From positions 1 through 55,235 of the forward strand of contig JAOAAU010000010.1 of the NCBI GenBank assembly GCA_026418695.1: a DNA stretch of 55,235 bases, read 5' to 3'. The notes beneath the pieces are model-generated. The model ran no database searches. It was given only the letters and a program-made list of their open reading frames with translations, and was not told the origin of the DNA. How positions within the stretch are numbered: position 1 is the first letter of the stretch; every line of letters begins with the position of its first letter. The position numbers and the translations under genes are program-made. This stretch comes from Clostridia bacterium (GTDB taxonomy: Bacteria > Bacillota > Clostridia > Acetivibrionales > JAFADI01). This document shows, one piece after another, positions 27,601-35,302 of this stretch.

Positions 27601-27764
27601 CCGGCCCCGCGATAAACCGTTGTGATAACAACTACTGGAACGTCTACGGAAGGAAAGAGGTTGGCACCAAGACTGGTAAAGCCCAATACACCAAGTCCGA
27701 GGACGAGAATGAGCAGCATGATGGTTGCCGCCGGTCTTTGCACAGAAAATCTTGTAATATTCAT
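24645..27764 (-). CDS. RND multidrug efflux permease, HAE-1/SwrC-like
   Basis: A 1039-residue resistance-nodulation-division pump with the 1+5 and 1+5 helix arrangement. The N-terminus FSVQRPAATIMLLILVLG and the proton-relay pair D399-D400 in GILVDDSIVVLENIERH are intact. Two large extracytoplasmic loops are present, and the second half repeats the pattern with LNLTSMIGIIMLDALVAKGSTLLIDY. It exports amphiphilic compounds with the adaptor encoded downstream; SwrC of Bacillus subtilis, for surfactin, is the nearest known type. GGAGG precedes ATG 27764. Confidence 0.95.
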   Translation of the reverse strand: MNITRFSVQRPAATIMLLILVLGLGVLGFTSLGANLFPSVDVPVVVITTVYRGAGAEEIEKQVVKPIEDALSSISGIDTIRSNSGEGFGFTLVRFTLSTNMNTAVLDVQKSLDAITGDLPKDADKPIIQKIDNGAEPIMLVTLSGEVSEDEIFSQAENLKKDLQRLEGVGNISLEGSKKKEVTIELDKNAMELYGISIGTVLGRLQSENMNMPAGDIKQENEKQAVRLKGEFDNTKDFENLRIPLALPGKWIRLSDLGTVKYDYPEDKKLVRVVAKPAVGLYVQKQSDANIVEVGEHVKKELEKLKQKFPKAVKLEIVSDSTEFIISSIEEIQRDIVLGIIITAVIMFLFLRKVKTSLIVLVSIPASLAATFFMMYVLGFTMNILTLLALSICIGILVDDSIVVLENIERHLKMGKNPLIAAVEARSEIGMAAIAITLCDVVVFTPIAFMSGLVGRFFKEFGLTVACATLFSLVVSFTLTPMLASRLLKSENASGSEHAEDHETGFFGKIIQYYSRILIWALNNRLKVIGLVLALIVLSISLIPLRVIGTEFLPASDQGKLIVDITLGTGAKLSQTDEKVKAVEKHLRELPEVKDFYAISGYDNRENRGYISINLVDKGKRKKSQDRMANELREFVREIPGIQGFIIQPSIAPSDGRKPIDLRVKGSNRDIVKALSKKVEEIVKSVPGTTDVENSAATVKKEISIKINRLEAASFGVLTSDISMALRASVGGAKAGVFRKNGDEFDVMVKYTGDQVNTSDKIGGIKVPAANGNLVSLSQIATIELTSSTQETERIDRQAAVSVMANLQGRPLGDVTSDIDAKLKNLEMPIGYEIKKGGEQSNMSESFSSLVMVLVASLALIYMILVLLYESFLTPVIRLLSPPLGIIGGLVGLAITRNSLNLTSMIGIIMLDALVAKGSTLLIDYTNTLMKQGLNLKEALIKAGTTRLRPILMTSMAMISGMFPAALAMGDGAEVKAGMAVVLVGGLISSTLLSPVVIPVAYTLIEDFRTVWFKQLRTKVVKIFKGKEKEEVGTYEVEI

Positions 27765-27862
27765 ATTCTACACCTCCAATGTTTGCGTCGATTTGCGAAT
27801 GCTTGTCAAGGTTGCTTATTGGGTATAAATATTATTCTGGGTAAAATTTACCGTTGATAATT

Positions 27863-27890
27863 ATTATACTAACATAACTAATAATGTCAA
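27863..27890 (-). promoter_or_regulatory. sigma-A promoter of the RND efflux operon
   Basis: On the minus strand, TTGACA (27890-27885), a 16-nt spacer and TATAAT (27868-27863). ATTATTA/TAATAAT arms flank the spacer and -10 region and could be a MarR site, but the symmetry is low-complexity. Confidence 0.8.
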
Positions 27891-27993
27891 TAAGTAATAT
27901 GGGAAAAGTTTCTGGGTTTATTGCTGGGCTATAACATTGAGGTGTGAAGATGAATTTGATAAATAATCAAATGTAAAAATTTTGATTTAAATA

Positions 27994-28023
27994 TTGACAA
28001 ATAAAATTGTACTGGTGTATTAT
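27994..28023 (+). promoter_or_regulatory. sigma-A promoter of ABC module 2
   Basis: TTGACA (27994-27999), 18-nt spacer, TATTAT (28018-28023). The operator-like repeat begins inside the spacer. Confidence 0.75.
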
Positions 28024-28046
28024 TTAAATAGTACACCCGTACAATT
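28005..28046 (+). promoter_or_regulatory. candidate YtrA-type GntR operator
   Basis: Arms AATTGTACTGGTGTA (28005-28019) and TACACCCGTACAATT (28032-28046) match at 14 of 15 positions with a 12-nt spacer. The inner GTGTA/TACAC halves resemble known YtrA sites. The site covers the -10 box, so binding would block the promoter of its own GntR gene. Confidence 0.75.
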
Positions 28047-28068
28047 GAAAGATGAATGGAGGGAGGAT

Positions 28069-28452
28069 ATGGGACTATCCTTTGATGATAAAATTCCGAT
28101 TTATCTGCAGATTATCAACCATATCAAGAAGGAAATGATTACAGGAAAGTTGAAAGGCGGGGACCGAATGCCATCTGTCAGGGAAATGGCTGAGAAAACC
28201 AGGGTCAATCCCAACACGATTCAGCGGGTATATCAGGAATTGGAACGGGAGGGCGTCACCTATACTCAGCGGGGGACAGGATCCTTTGTTACGGAAGATA
28301 CAGCAGTCATCCAAAAGATGAAGCTTGAAATGTCGCAGGAGATCATCAAGACATATGTTGAAGGAATGAAAAGCTTGGGAATGGAAGCAGGGGACATCCT
28401 GTCCCTATTGAAAGGATATCTGGAGGGGGAGCAAGATGGGAACAATTCTTGA
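28069..28452 (+). CDS. GntR family regulator, YtrA subfamily
   Basis: A 127-residue regulator with the winged helix IPIYLQIINHIKKEM, GDRMPSVREMAEKTRVNPNTIQRVYQELEREGV and RGTGSFV, and a short helical tail. It is a paralogue-type copy of the regulator at 8943, and its own ABC genes follow. GGAGGGAGG precedes ATG 28069; upstream in-frame starts from 27994 fall in the promoter and are rejected. Its stop lies 17 nt inside the ATPase gene. Confidence 0.92.
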   Translation: MGLSFDDKIPIYLQIINHIKKEMITGKLKGGDRMPSVREMAEKTRVNPNTIQRVYQELEREGVTYTQRGTGSFVTEDTAVIQKMKLEMSQEIIKTYVEGMKSLGMEAGDILSLLKGYLEGEQDGNNS

Positions 28453-29137
28453 AGCAAAAGGAGTCAGTAAAAGTTTTGGCGGAATAAAGGCGTTGAATGC
28501 ACTTGATTTAAAGCTTGAAAGAGGAAGGATCATGGGGCTGCTTGGACCTAACGGAAGCGGCAAGACGACCTTTTTGAAAGTGATCGCCGGATTGCTGAGG
28601 CCGGATTCCGGTGAAATATCCATTGATCAAAACCCGGTGGGGCTCAAAACAAAATCTTTGGTCTCTTATCTTCCGGATCGGAATACGCTGTATCCGTGGA
28701 TGAAGGTCCAGGATGCCATCGAATTCTATTCGGATTTATTTGAGGATTTTGATGAGGACAAAGCCAGAGAGCTTCTGGAGTTAATGAAGATTAAAGAAGT
28801 GGCTCCGGTAAAATCGCTGTCCAAGGGGATGCAGGAGAAACTGAACCTTTGCCTTGTTTTTGCCAGAAGGGCAAGGCTTTATGTTCTGGATGAGCCACTG
28901 GGCGGGACAGACCCAGTTGCACGGGAAAAGATTATTGACTTGATCATCACCAACTTCAGGGAGGACAGTTCCATTTTATTAACTACCCACCTTGTCGGAA
29001 ATATTGAAAGACTTTTCGATGATGCAGCATTTATCTGCAAGGGAGAGATTGTCCTTCAAGGGAATGCAGAGGAATTAAGACTTGACCGGGGACGATCCAT
29101 AGATGAGATATACAGGGAGGTTTTCAAAGATGAATAA
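28436..29137 (+). CDS. ABC transporter ATP-binding protein, YtrB-like
   Basis: A 233-residue ATPase: Walker A GPNGSGKT at residues 37-44, signature LSKGM at 128-132, Walker B LYVLDEP at 148-154 and the switch His in LTTHL. The Q-loop position reads YLPDRNTLYPWM, with Asp in place of Gln, as in YtrB-type ATPases. It overlaps the GntR gene by 17 nt and the permease gene by 8 nt, so the three are tightly coupled. The cargo is unknown; cell-wall stress or antibiotic response is typical for this subfamily. Confidence 0.92.
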   Translation: MGTILEAKGVSKSFGGIKALNALDLKLERGRIMGLLGPNGSGKTTFLKVIAGLLRPDSGEISIDQNPVGLKTKSLVSYLPDRNTLYPWMKVQDAIEFYSDLFEDFDEDKARELLELMKIKEVAPVKSLSKGMQEKLNLCLVFARRARLYVLDEPLGGTDPVAREKIIDLIITNFREDSSILLTTHLVGNIERLFDDAAFICKGEIVLQGNAEELRLDRGRSIDEIYREVFKDE

Positions 29138-29957
29138 GCTTTTAAAATATGAGATCAAAGATATATGGAAGACAGTTGCCACAGGCCTTATTATCCTGAC
29201 GATCCTGAATGTGCTGGTGTTTTTGAGTTATCAGCTGGTTGGGGAAGGGATGTTCTCAGGGCTTAAGGTTACCGAGTCGGGATTTGGAGTTCAAATCAAG
29301 GGTGTTGTGGGTTTGGGAATGATTCTATGTTATCTGGCGGATATCAGTATGGTCATCTTGGCATTCATCTTTGGAATCAATATTTTCAGAAAGGATTTAT
29401 ACGGAGACACAGGAGTGATGCTGCTTACTGTTCCCAGGACCGGAATGCAGATAGTATCAGCCAAGCTTTTGACTGCGCTGCTGCAGTTTGTGATCATTTT
29501 TGAGATTTCAGCGTATTTCCTTGTCATGCAGACCATTGGGATATCAAAATCTATAAAAAGCGGAGAATTTACAGCAGCGTTTTGGGATGCAACCTTTGGG
29601 AAATTAGACGCGTGGATGTTCTTTACGGTAATATTTGTATTGATCTTTATTTGGGTAATTGCTGCTTCATATCTGGCCATTGCCTTTTCAAAAAGCTTTT
29701 TCAGGAAGAAAAACCTGAGATGGCTGATAACCATTGGGGTGTTTGCGGGACTTGCGGTAATAGATACGGTTGTTGAGAGACTGCTTGAAAAGCATGTACC
29801 AATATCCTTTGATCCTACCCTGCTGCTCCAAAACAGCAGCAGGGCCCTAACGGAAGGATTTCAGATTGGATATGCAACGCTGGTTTTTGAAGCTTTGATT
29901 ATCGCTGCCATGCTCCTTGGAACTGCCTATCTTTTAGATAGAAAGGTAGAAATCTAA
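29130..29957 (+). CDS. ABC-2 type permease
   Basis: A 275-residue membrane protein with six predicted helices: GLIILTILNVLVFLSYQLV near the start, MILCYLADISMVILAFIFGINIFRKDLYGDTGVMLLTVPRTG-type ABC-2 core, and a final AMLLGTAYLLDRKVEI. It is the only permease of this module, so it probably acts as a homodimer. GGGAGG at 29115-29120 is 9 nt from ATG 29130. Confidence 0.85.
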   Translation: MNKLLKYEIKDIWKTVATGLIILTILNVLVFLSYQLVGEGMFSGLKVTESGFGVQIKGVVGLGMILCYLADISMVILAFIFGINIFRKDLYGDTGVMLLTVPRTGMQIVSAKLLTALLQFVIIFEISAYFLVMQTIGISKSIKSGEFTAAFWDATFGKLDAWMFFTVIFVLIFIWVIAASYLAIAFSKSFFRKKNLRWLITIGVFAGLAVIDTVVERLLEKHVPISFDPTLLLQNSSRALTEGFQIGYATLVFEALIIAAMLLGTAYLLDRKVEI

Positions 29958-30024
29958 AGGTGTACTTTTAGGGTGTTCCGGCAAAAAAACGGGACGCTAT
30001 TCCAAAAACATTTTGGAGGATATG

Positions 30025-30945
30025 ATGATGGAGAGTTTTGATTTTTCAAGTGTGAAGGTTAGAAGATTGGCAGGCTTGGTGTTCTTATACCTGTTGGCGA
30101 TCCTGCTCGGATTTGAGATTTTTATCAGCGTATCGGGAACCTATCGAGAGGAAGCTCTATATCAGGTAGTGGGCGGGAGTGTAGCTTATTTAGTCCCTGT
30201 CCTTTGGATTTGGCGTAAATTCAGTAAAAAGGGAGTAACGATACGAAATTACTTTTTTCAGACCGCGGAGAAACACTGGATTCAATGGCGGCATATCCTG
30301 CTCATTACCGGAGTGTTACTGTTTTTCGCTTTGGGAGTATTCATACTTACCTATATTCCTTTGTCTCACTATCTTCCCGCCTATGTTCAGTCCATACTGG
30401 AAGATAAATTAATCTATACACAAAAGGATAGTGCTTTTCCATTAATCGCAAACATCATTGATTTCCTCATGGGAGCTTTACTGGCGCCTGTTGTTGAAGA
30501 ACTTGTCTTTAGGGGAATTATGTTGAAGCGGTTTATGATCAAATGGAAAGTAACAACATCGGTCATTGTTTCCTCAGCGATTTTTGGTATACTGCATTTT
30601 GACTTGATCGGGGCGTTTGTTTTTGGACTGTTCATGAGTATACTGTATTTAAAGACCAAAAGCTTGGTGGTCCCAACGCTGTGCCATGTTTTAAACAATT
30701 CTCTGGCCTTTGGATTCACCTATATCGAGTTCTGGATTACGGGAAAAGAAGAACTTTATACCATAGCGCAGCTTAGAAGTGATTTGTGGCTTGGGGGACT
30801 GTTTTTTGCCATGACTCTGCCGTGCATTGCTTATTACCTGTATAAGCATTGGAAACCGAAGGAATGGGAAACAGCTTTCAGGACTGGCGAGGTTGCAGAG
30901 AATGCAAACCATGCGGAAGATGAAGTGAATCAGGTAAAAGCATAG
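30025..30945 (+). CDS. CPBP family intramembrane glutamic protease
   Basis: A 306-residue membrane protein with about eight helices. The catalytic motifs of the CPBP/Abi family are present: E158-E159 and R163 in VEELVFRG, H191 in FGILHFD and H221 in HVLNN. Relatives include CAAX-type endopeptidases and bacteriocin self-immunity proteins. TTTGGAGG at 30012-30019 favours ATG 30025 or 30028 among several adjacent ATGs. It lies 67 nt after ABC module 2 with no clear terminator between, so it may be read with it. Confidence 0.88.
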   Translation: MMESFDFSSVKVRRLAGLVFLYLLAILLGFEIFISVSGTYREEALYQVVGGSVAYLVPVLWIWRKFSKKGVTIRNYFFQTAEKHWIQWRHILLITGVLLFFALGVFILTYIPLSHYLPAYVQSILEDKLIYTQKDSAFPLIANIIDFLMGALLAPVVEELVFRGIMLKRFMIKWKVTTSVIVSSAIFGILHFDLIGAFVFGLFMSILYLKTKSLVVPTLCHVLNNSLAFGFTYIEFWITGKEELYTIAQLRSDLWLGGLFFAMTLPCIAYYLYKHWKPKEWETAFRTGEVAENANHAEDEVNQVKA

Positions 30946-31094
30946 AAATTAGCCATAAAGGCTAAATAGAAAGGTGTCACAATGAAATCAATCTTTATGA
31001 GTGCAGAATCTCAGATAAGTTCCGGATTCATTCATTTTCATACAATGCTATACAAAACTGCGTAAAAGTGTCATAATACCTTCAGGTGAAAATT

Positions 31095-32456
31095 ATGAAA
31101 AAACTTTTATTCGGGGACAAAAGCTTTTATATCAGTCTGGTCAGCCTTGCCATGCCAATTGCCCTTCAGAACTTTATATCGTCTGCGTTAAATCTCGTTG
31201 ATACGGTAATGATCGGCCAACTGGGAGAGGCAGAGATTGCAGCGGTTGCACTGGCAAATCAGATTTTCTTTTTACTCATCCTGTTCCTGTTTGGAATCAG
31301 CAGCGGGGCAGGGATTTTTCATGCCCAATTCTGGGGAAAAGGGGATGTCCCCAATATCCGAAAAGTACTTGGAATCAGTCTTGTTGGCGGAATCTCCGTA
31401 GCACTTTTATTTACAATTGCCTCTCTTGTCATCCCTAGAGAATTAATGGGATTATTCTCTCAAGACACCCGGGTGATTCATATGGGAAGTGCTTATCTCA
31501 GGATTGTAAGCCTGAGCTTCATCATGACGGCTGTCAGCTTTTGTTATTCATTTACGCTCAGATGTACGGGAAAAGCAGGTTTGCCAACCTATATAAGCTT
31601 TATTGCCTTGATTGCGAACACCTTGCTAAACTATGTTCTCATCTTTGGGGTTCTAGGATTTCCAAGCCTTGGAGTGGAAGGGGCAGCAATTGCAACCGTT
31701 ATTGCCAGAGTCGTCGAGATGGTTCTCATGCTTGTAATTGTATATGGAAGAAAGCTTGTTCCGGCTGCCTCCTTTAAAGAAATGCTGGACTTTGATTTGA
31801 GTTTTGTAAAAAGATTTTTGAATACGACAACTCCTGTGATCTTAAATGAGATTCTTTGGTCCGTTGGAATTACCATGTATACGGTGGCATATGGGCGTAT
31901 GGGAACTGGGGTTTTGGCTTCCATCAATATCGCTTCCACCGTAGAGAGAATCGCCTTGGTGCTTTTCATGGGAATGGCGAATGCCTGTGCTGTCCTGGTA
32001 GGGAATAAGATTGGTGAAGGCGATGAAAAGACGGCTTTTTTGTATGCAAAAAGACTGATCGTTTTAGGTCCTCTGACTGGGATTGTTATGGGAGGAATCG
32101 TAATTGGGGCTTCCGACTGGATATTATCAATCTATAAGGTATCGGAAGTCGTATACAATGATGCAAAGTATATCCTCATGATTTTTGGACTTCTGATTGC
32201 CTTTAAGATTTTTAACATGATCAATGTTGTTGGAATTTTAAGGAGCGGGGGAGATACTACTTTCTGTCTGATTATGGATACTGCAGGAATTTGGTTGATT
32301 GCAGTGCCGCTTGCTTTTATTGGAGGATTGGTGTGGTCATTGCCGGTTTATATTGTATACCTGCTTGTAAATTTGGAGGAGGTATTCAAAATCGCATTGG
32401 GAATCCCCCGGTTCATCTCAGGGAAATGGATCAACAATCTTGTAAAACATATGTAG
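31095..32456 (+). CDS. MATE family efflux transporter
   Basis: A 453-residue, 12-helix transporter. Features include SLAMPIALQNFISSALNLVDTVMIGQLG at the N-terminus, ALANQIFFLLILFLFGISSGAG, and the related second half starting VILNEILWSVGITMYTVAYG. MATE proteins expel cationic drugs in exchange for Na+ or H+. AGGTG before ATG 31095 supports the start; GTG 31086 overlaps that site. It is a single gene; the next gene has its own ribosome binding site 126 nt on. Confidence 0.92.
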   Translation: MKKLLFGDKSFYISLVSLAMPIALQNFISSALNLVDTVMIGQLGEAEIAAVALANQIFFLLILFLFGISSGAGIFHAQFWGKGDVPNIRKVLGISLVGGISVALLFTIASLVIPRELMGLFSQDTRVIHMGSAYLRIVSLSFIMTAVSFCYSFTLRCTGKAGLPTYISFIALIANTLLNYVLIFGVLGFPSLGVEGAAIATVIARVVEMVLMLVIVYGRKLVPAASFKEMLDFDLSFVKRFLNTTTPVILNEILWSVGITMYTVAYGRMGTGVLASINIASTVERIALVLFMGMANACAVLVGNKIGEGDEKTAFLYAKRLIVLGPLTGIVMGGIVIGASDWILSIYKVSEVVYNDAKYILMIFGLLIAFKIFNMINVVGILRSGGDTTFCLIMDTAGIWLIAVPLAFIGGLVWSLPVYIVYLLVNLEEVFKIALGIPRFISGKWINNLVKHM

Positions 32457-32582
32457 CTACAATCGGAAAGTGATCAAAAAGTGAGTACATCGAATTCCAA
32501 ATGCGTATAATTGATTGAACATTATTTTGCCGGATATGGAATAGTGAATGATATTTTATTGGATCAATTTGAGGTGAAGGTT

Positions 32583-33326
32583 ATGCCGTTGACGGTGGTT
32601 GTCTTAATGACGGTAATTATTGCAGCTTTGACACTGATAGGCGTCTTAATTAAGTATTATCGGTGTTACTGGCTGATCTCGGGATATAATACGATGTCTT
32701 TGGAGCGGAAAAGGAATGTGGACGCCGAAGGCCTTGGGAATTTTATGGGGAATTGCTGCTTTGCTTTAGCGGCAATACTTCTGGCAGGAAGTATTGCCAA
32801 CTTCTTAGGCGTATTTGTGGGATTTGCCATAGCTCTTGGTTCAATATTTCCTTTTGTGGCTTACATGCTGGTTGCATCACAAAAGTACTTTAACAGGGAT
32901 GGGAAAACCACGGTAAGAAGCAAAGTTGGTACTATTTCAGCTGCAGGCCTGATCATACTCTTGTTTGTTATTGTTACCGGTTCTGTCTTGTATGGTGCTA
33001 TGGAGAGCAAAATATCTGTAAACAAGGAATATATTGATATTCCAGGAGTTTACAGTACTCGGCTGGGCGTGAGTGAAATCAAGGAAGTTTCATTGGACAC
33101 TTCATTACCAGCGGTTGAAAGAAAGATCAACGGATATGATTTTGGAGATATTCGAAAAGGAAGTTTTATGGCGAGTGGGGTAGGCCAAAGCAAACTGTAT
33201 ATCAACAGGGGAAAGCCTCCTTATATCCATATAATATACCAGGATGGACATGTTTTTCTGAATAGTAAGGATGCGCGAAGTACTGAAAACTTGTATAATG
33301 AAATCAGACAGTATTTGAAAAAGTAA
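32583..33326 (+). CDS. DUF3784-like membrane protein with C-terminal PH-like domain
   Basis: A 247-residue protein. The first 100 residues have three hydrophobic segments and the sequence WLISGYNTMSLERKRNVD, which I recognise as DUF3784-like. A fourth helix (about residues 117-139) leads to a soluble C-terminal part of about 100 residues, with a YIDIPGVYSTRLGVSEIKEVSL pattern that resembles the bacterial PH fold. GAGGTGAAGG precedes ATG 32583, which is better than the TTG at 32511. The function is unknown; it is followed 34 nt later by a lipoprotein gene. Confidence 0.65.
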   Translation: MPLTVVVLMTVIIAALTLIGVLIKYYRCYWLISGYNTMSLERKRNVDAEGLGNFMGNCCFALAAILLAGSIANFLGVFVGFAIALGSIFPFVAYMLVASQKYFNRDGKTTVRSKVGTISAAGLIILLFVIVTGSVLYGAMESKISVNKEYIDIPGVYSTRLGVSEIKEVSLDTSLPAVERKINGYDFGDIRKGSFMASGVGQSKLYINRGKPPYIHIIYQDGHVFLNSKDARSTENLYNEIRQYLKK

Positions 33327-33360
33327 AACCATGCTTCTGAGCTAAAGTGGGTTAAAAAAT

Positions 33361-33735
33361 ATGAGATTAGAGAATAAAATTGTATTTTCTGTTTTAAGCG
33401 TCTTAATCATCTTCATACTTGCAGCCTGCAGTAAAAATGTTGCTTTTGAGGTTGTTCCTTTGGACCAGGTTCCTGAGAAGGTAGGAAGAATTTATACGGA
33501 CGGGATCTCTGTATCTACCGGAATCGCTGAAATGAACGGAAAGACTTATGCTGCCATCATTCCGCCAAAGGGTACGGAAATTCAGATCGTTTCAGTTGGA
33601 AGGAGTGAGAATGTCGGAATTGATGTGACGTATCGAATTATAAAGCTGGAAAAGGATGAGGAAACGCAGGGGTCGAAGGTAGTACGATTCAGTAATAAGT
33701 TCGGAGCGCCTGTGGGGTTTGTAAAAGTGGAGTAA
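33361..33735 (+). CDS. small lipoprotein of unknown function
   Basis: A 124-residue protein with a lipoprotein signal ending FILAAC (Cys23). The mature part is beta-rich without a recognised domain: GKTYAAIIPPKGTEIQIVSVGRS in the middle and a C-terminal PVGFVKVE. The ribosome binding site is poor (GTGGG). It probably shares a transcript with the DUF3784-like gene. No enzyme motif is visible. Confidence 0.75.
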   Translation: MRLENKIVFSVLSVLIIFILAACSKNVAFEVVPLDQVPEKVGRIYTDGISVSTGIAEMNGKTYAAIIPPKGTEIQIVSVGRSENVGIDVTYRIIKLEKDEETQGSKVVRFSNKFGAPVGFVKVE

Positions 33736-33757
33736 TGTCATAAAATTTTTACATCAT

Positions 33758-33786
33758 TTGACTTTGGGATATATTTTCGTTATAAT
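33758..33786 (+). promoter_or_regulatory. sigma-A promoter of the DUF1646 gene leader
   Basis: TTGACT (33758-33763), 17-nt spacer, TATAAT (33781-33786). Transcription would begin near 33793, leaving a leader of about 200 nt. Confidence 0.85.
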
Positions 33787-33799
33787 CAAGAAAAAGAAT

Positions 33800-33890
33800 A
33801 TTGCGGTTCGGTTGGACAAATACTACTATTTGTTTTCAAGCAATTAGTTTCTGGGGCGGGAAACTCATTTATGAGTTTTCCGCTTTTATT
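33800..33890 (+). promoter_or_regulatory. candidate Na+-I riboswitch (DUF1646 motif) with terminator
   Basis: An outer stem ATTGC/GCAAT (33800-33804 with 33840-33844) encloses GGTTCGGTTGG, an inner hairpin ACAAATA-CTAC-TATTTGT (33816-33833) and TTTCAA. An intrinsic terminator follows. The gene downstream is DUF1646-like, the gene after which this RNA class was first named; it was later reported to sense Na+. The structure is seen in the sequence. The class assignment is inferred from context, as the consensus could not be checked. Confidence 0.6.
33856..33890 (+). terminator. leader intrinsic terminator
   Basis: GCGGGAAACTCA (33856-33867) pairs with TGAGTTTTCCGC (33872-33883) with one wobble and a 4-nt loop, followed by TTTTATTGTTTT. 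It lies between the promoter and the coding region it precedes, as expected for a riboswitch platform. Confidence 0.85.
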
Positions 33891-33992
33891 GTTTTAACAA
33901 AAAGGTATCGGAGATGTTAGCTGAAGGGTTCTAATTTTTAATTTAATTTTATTCTTTTGTACATCATAATATTTGTAGAGGAGTTGGTGATC

Positions 33993-35153
33993 GTGATCTT
34001 CGGTTTGATAACAATTTTACTCATTGTCTTAATCCTTCCCATTGCTGTCAAAAAGGTGGAACACAACCTGGAGATATTTCTTTTTATAATGGGATTCATC
34101 GCTGTGCTGGTTTCGGGCACATTATCGAAGGAACTATTCCTGCATATATTTGAAAGCCCTTTCATCTATATGATCACAGGAGCGGTTTTGGTAATCAGCA
34201 TCGTGTTTAAACTCACAAAGAGCAAACTGACAAAAGCAGTCGATGTCTCATTAAATTATGTACCTTTAAAACTTTTTGTGTTTTTGATGATTGTAGTATT
34301 GGGACTGCTGTCCAGTGTGATTACTGCCATTATTGCGGCATTGATTCTCGTGGAAGTGATTCATGAACTGGATATTGCCAGAGGAAACAAAGTGAAAATC
34401 AACATTATTGCGTGCTTTTCCATCGGGTTGGGTGCAGCACTGACGCCGATCGGAGAGCCGCTTTCCACCATTGTGGTATCAAAGCTGAATGTAGGCTTTG
34501 GGTATCTTTTCAACCAAATAGGTTTGCTTGTAGTTCCAGGAATTCTTATATTAGGATATTTGGGTTCCCACTTTGCACACAAGCCGGATAAAGGGGAGGA
34601 TACGATCGAAAAAGTATTATCCGGTGCCAGCACGATCATGGACAAGGGAATAGAAGAAGCGGACAATGCTATCCACAAGGTAATCGGCGAGGACGACCAT
34701 ATACAAGAGAACAAAATAGAAGCCATGGATGATCATTCAGTCGATACTGCAGTCACAAACGGAGAAAGCTATAAAGATATATTTCTCCGTGCCGCCAAGA
34801 TATTTGCATTTATCATTGGTTTGGAATTATTGGGTGCCGGATACAGGCCCTTTGTAGATGCCTATATATTAAATCTGGATACCCGGATACTATATTGGGT
34901 CAACCTGACATCTGCAGTTTTGGATAATGCTACGCTGGCTGCTGCCGAAATAAGCCCTCAAATGAATCCGCAGCAGGTCAAGCAGTTATTAATGGGTCTG
35001 TTAATCAGCGGAGGTATGATGATTCCAGGAAACATTCCAAACATCATCACTGCAGGAAAGCTAGGGATTAAAAGCAGGGAATGGGTGATTTTCGGGGTTC
35101 CCCTCGGACTCATCATGTTAATTATATATTATATTGTTTTATTTGCGTTTTGA
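33993..35153 (+). CDS. DUF1646 family predicted cation transporter
   Basis: A 386-residue membrane protein with about ten helices. The family-like motifs are AVKKVEHNLE near residue 18, TPIGEPLSTIVVSKL at 151-165 and AVLDNATLAAAEISP at 308-322. A charged, acidic cytoplasmic insert separates the halves (about 196-262). Such proteins are thought to move cations, and the link to a Na+-sensing leader suggests Na+ export. AGAGGAG at 33977-33983 gives GTG 33993 a 9-nt spacing; TTG 33957, farther up, would add 12 residues. Confidence 0.8.
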   Translation: MIFGLITILLIVLILPIAVKKVEHNLEIFLFIMGFIAVLVSGTLSKELFLHIFESPFIYMITGAVLVISIVFKLTKSKLTKAVDVSLNYVPLKLFVFLMIVVLGLLSSVITAIIAALILVEVIHELDIARGNKVKINIIACFSIGLGAALTPIGEPLSTIVVSKLNVGFGYLFNQIGLLVVPGILILGYLGSHFAHKPDKGEDTIEKVLSGASTIMDKGIEEADNAIHKVIGEDDHIQENKIEAMDDHSVDTAVTNGESYKDIFLRAAKIFAFIIGLELLGAGYRPFVDAYILNLDTRILYWVNLTSAVLDNATLAAAEISPQMNPQQVKQLLMGLLISGGMMIPGNIPNIITAGKLGIKSREWVIFGVPLGLIMLIIYYIVLFAF

Positions 35154-35226
35154 CCGACAGGCCCGTGAAGTTGAAGAGTCCCTGTGAGGGAAGCTGATTT
35201 GCCGCTTCAAATATTCATTATATTGC

Positions 35227-35255
35227 TTGACAGCAGGGTAGTCTTTGTATTTAAA
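35227..35255 (+). promoter_or_regulatory. sigma-A promoter of proA
   Basis: TTGACA (35227-35232), 17-nt spacer, TTTAAA (35250-35255). The -10 match is moderate. Confidence 0.55.
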
Positions 35256-35302
35256 TAGATATCAAATATGGAACTGAAGTTGATGAATAAGGGGATGTTT
35301 GA

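Larger units (their letters stand above)
27765..28068. other. divergent promoter region between RND operon and ABC module 2
   Basis: About 300 bases without a gene. It holds the minus-strand RND promoter (27863-27890), the plus-strand GntR promoter (27994-28023) and the long inverted repeat that is probably the GntR operator. Confidence 0.6.

Noticed and set aside
30950..30966. Short hairpin TTAGCC-ATAAA-GGCTAA after the CPBP protease gene as terminator
   Set aside because: Only 6 bp and no T-run follows.
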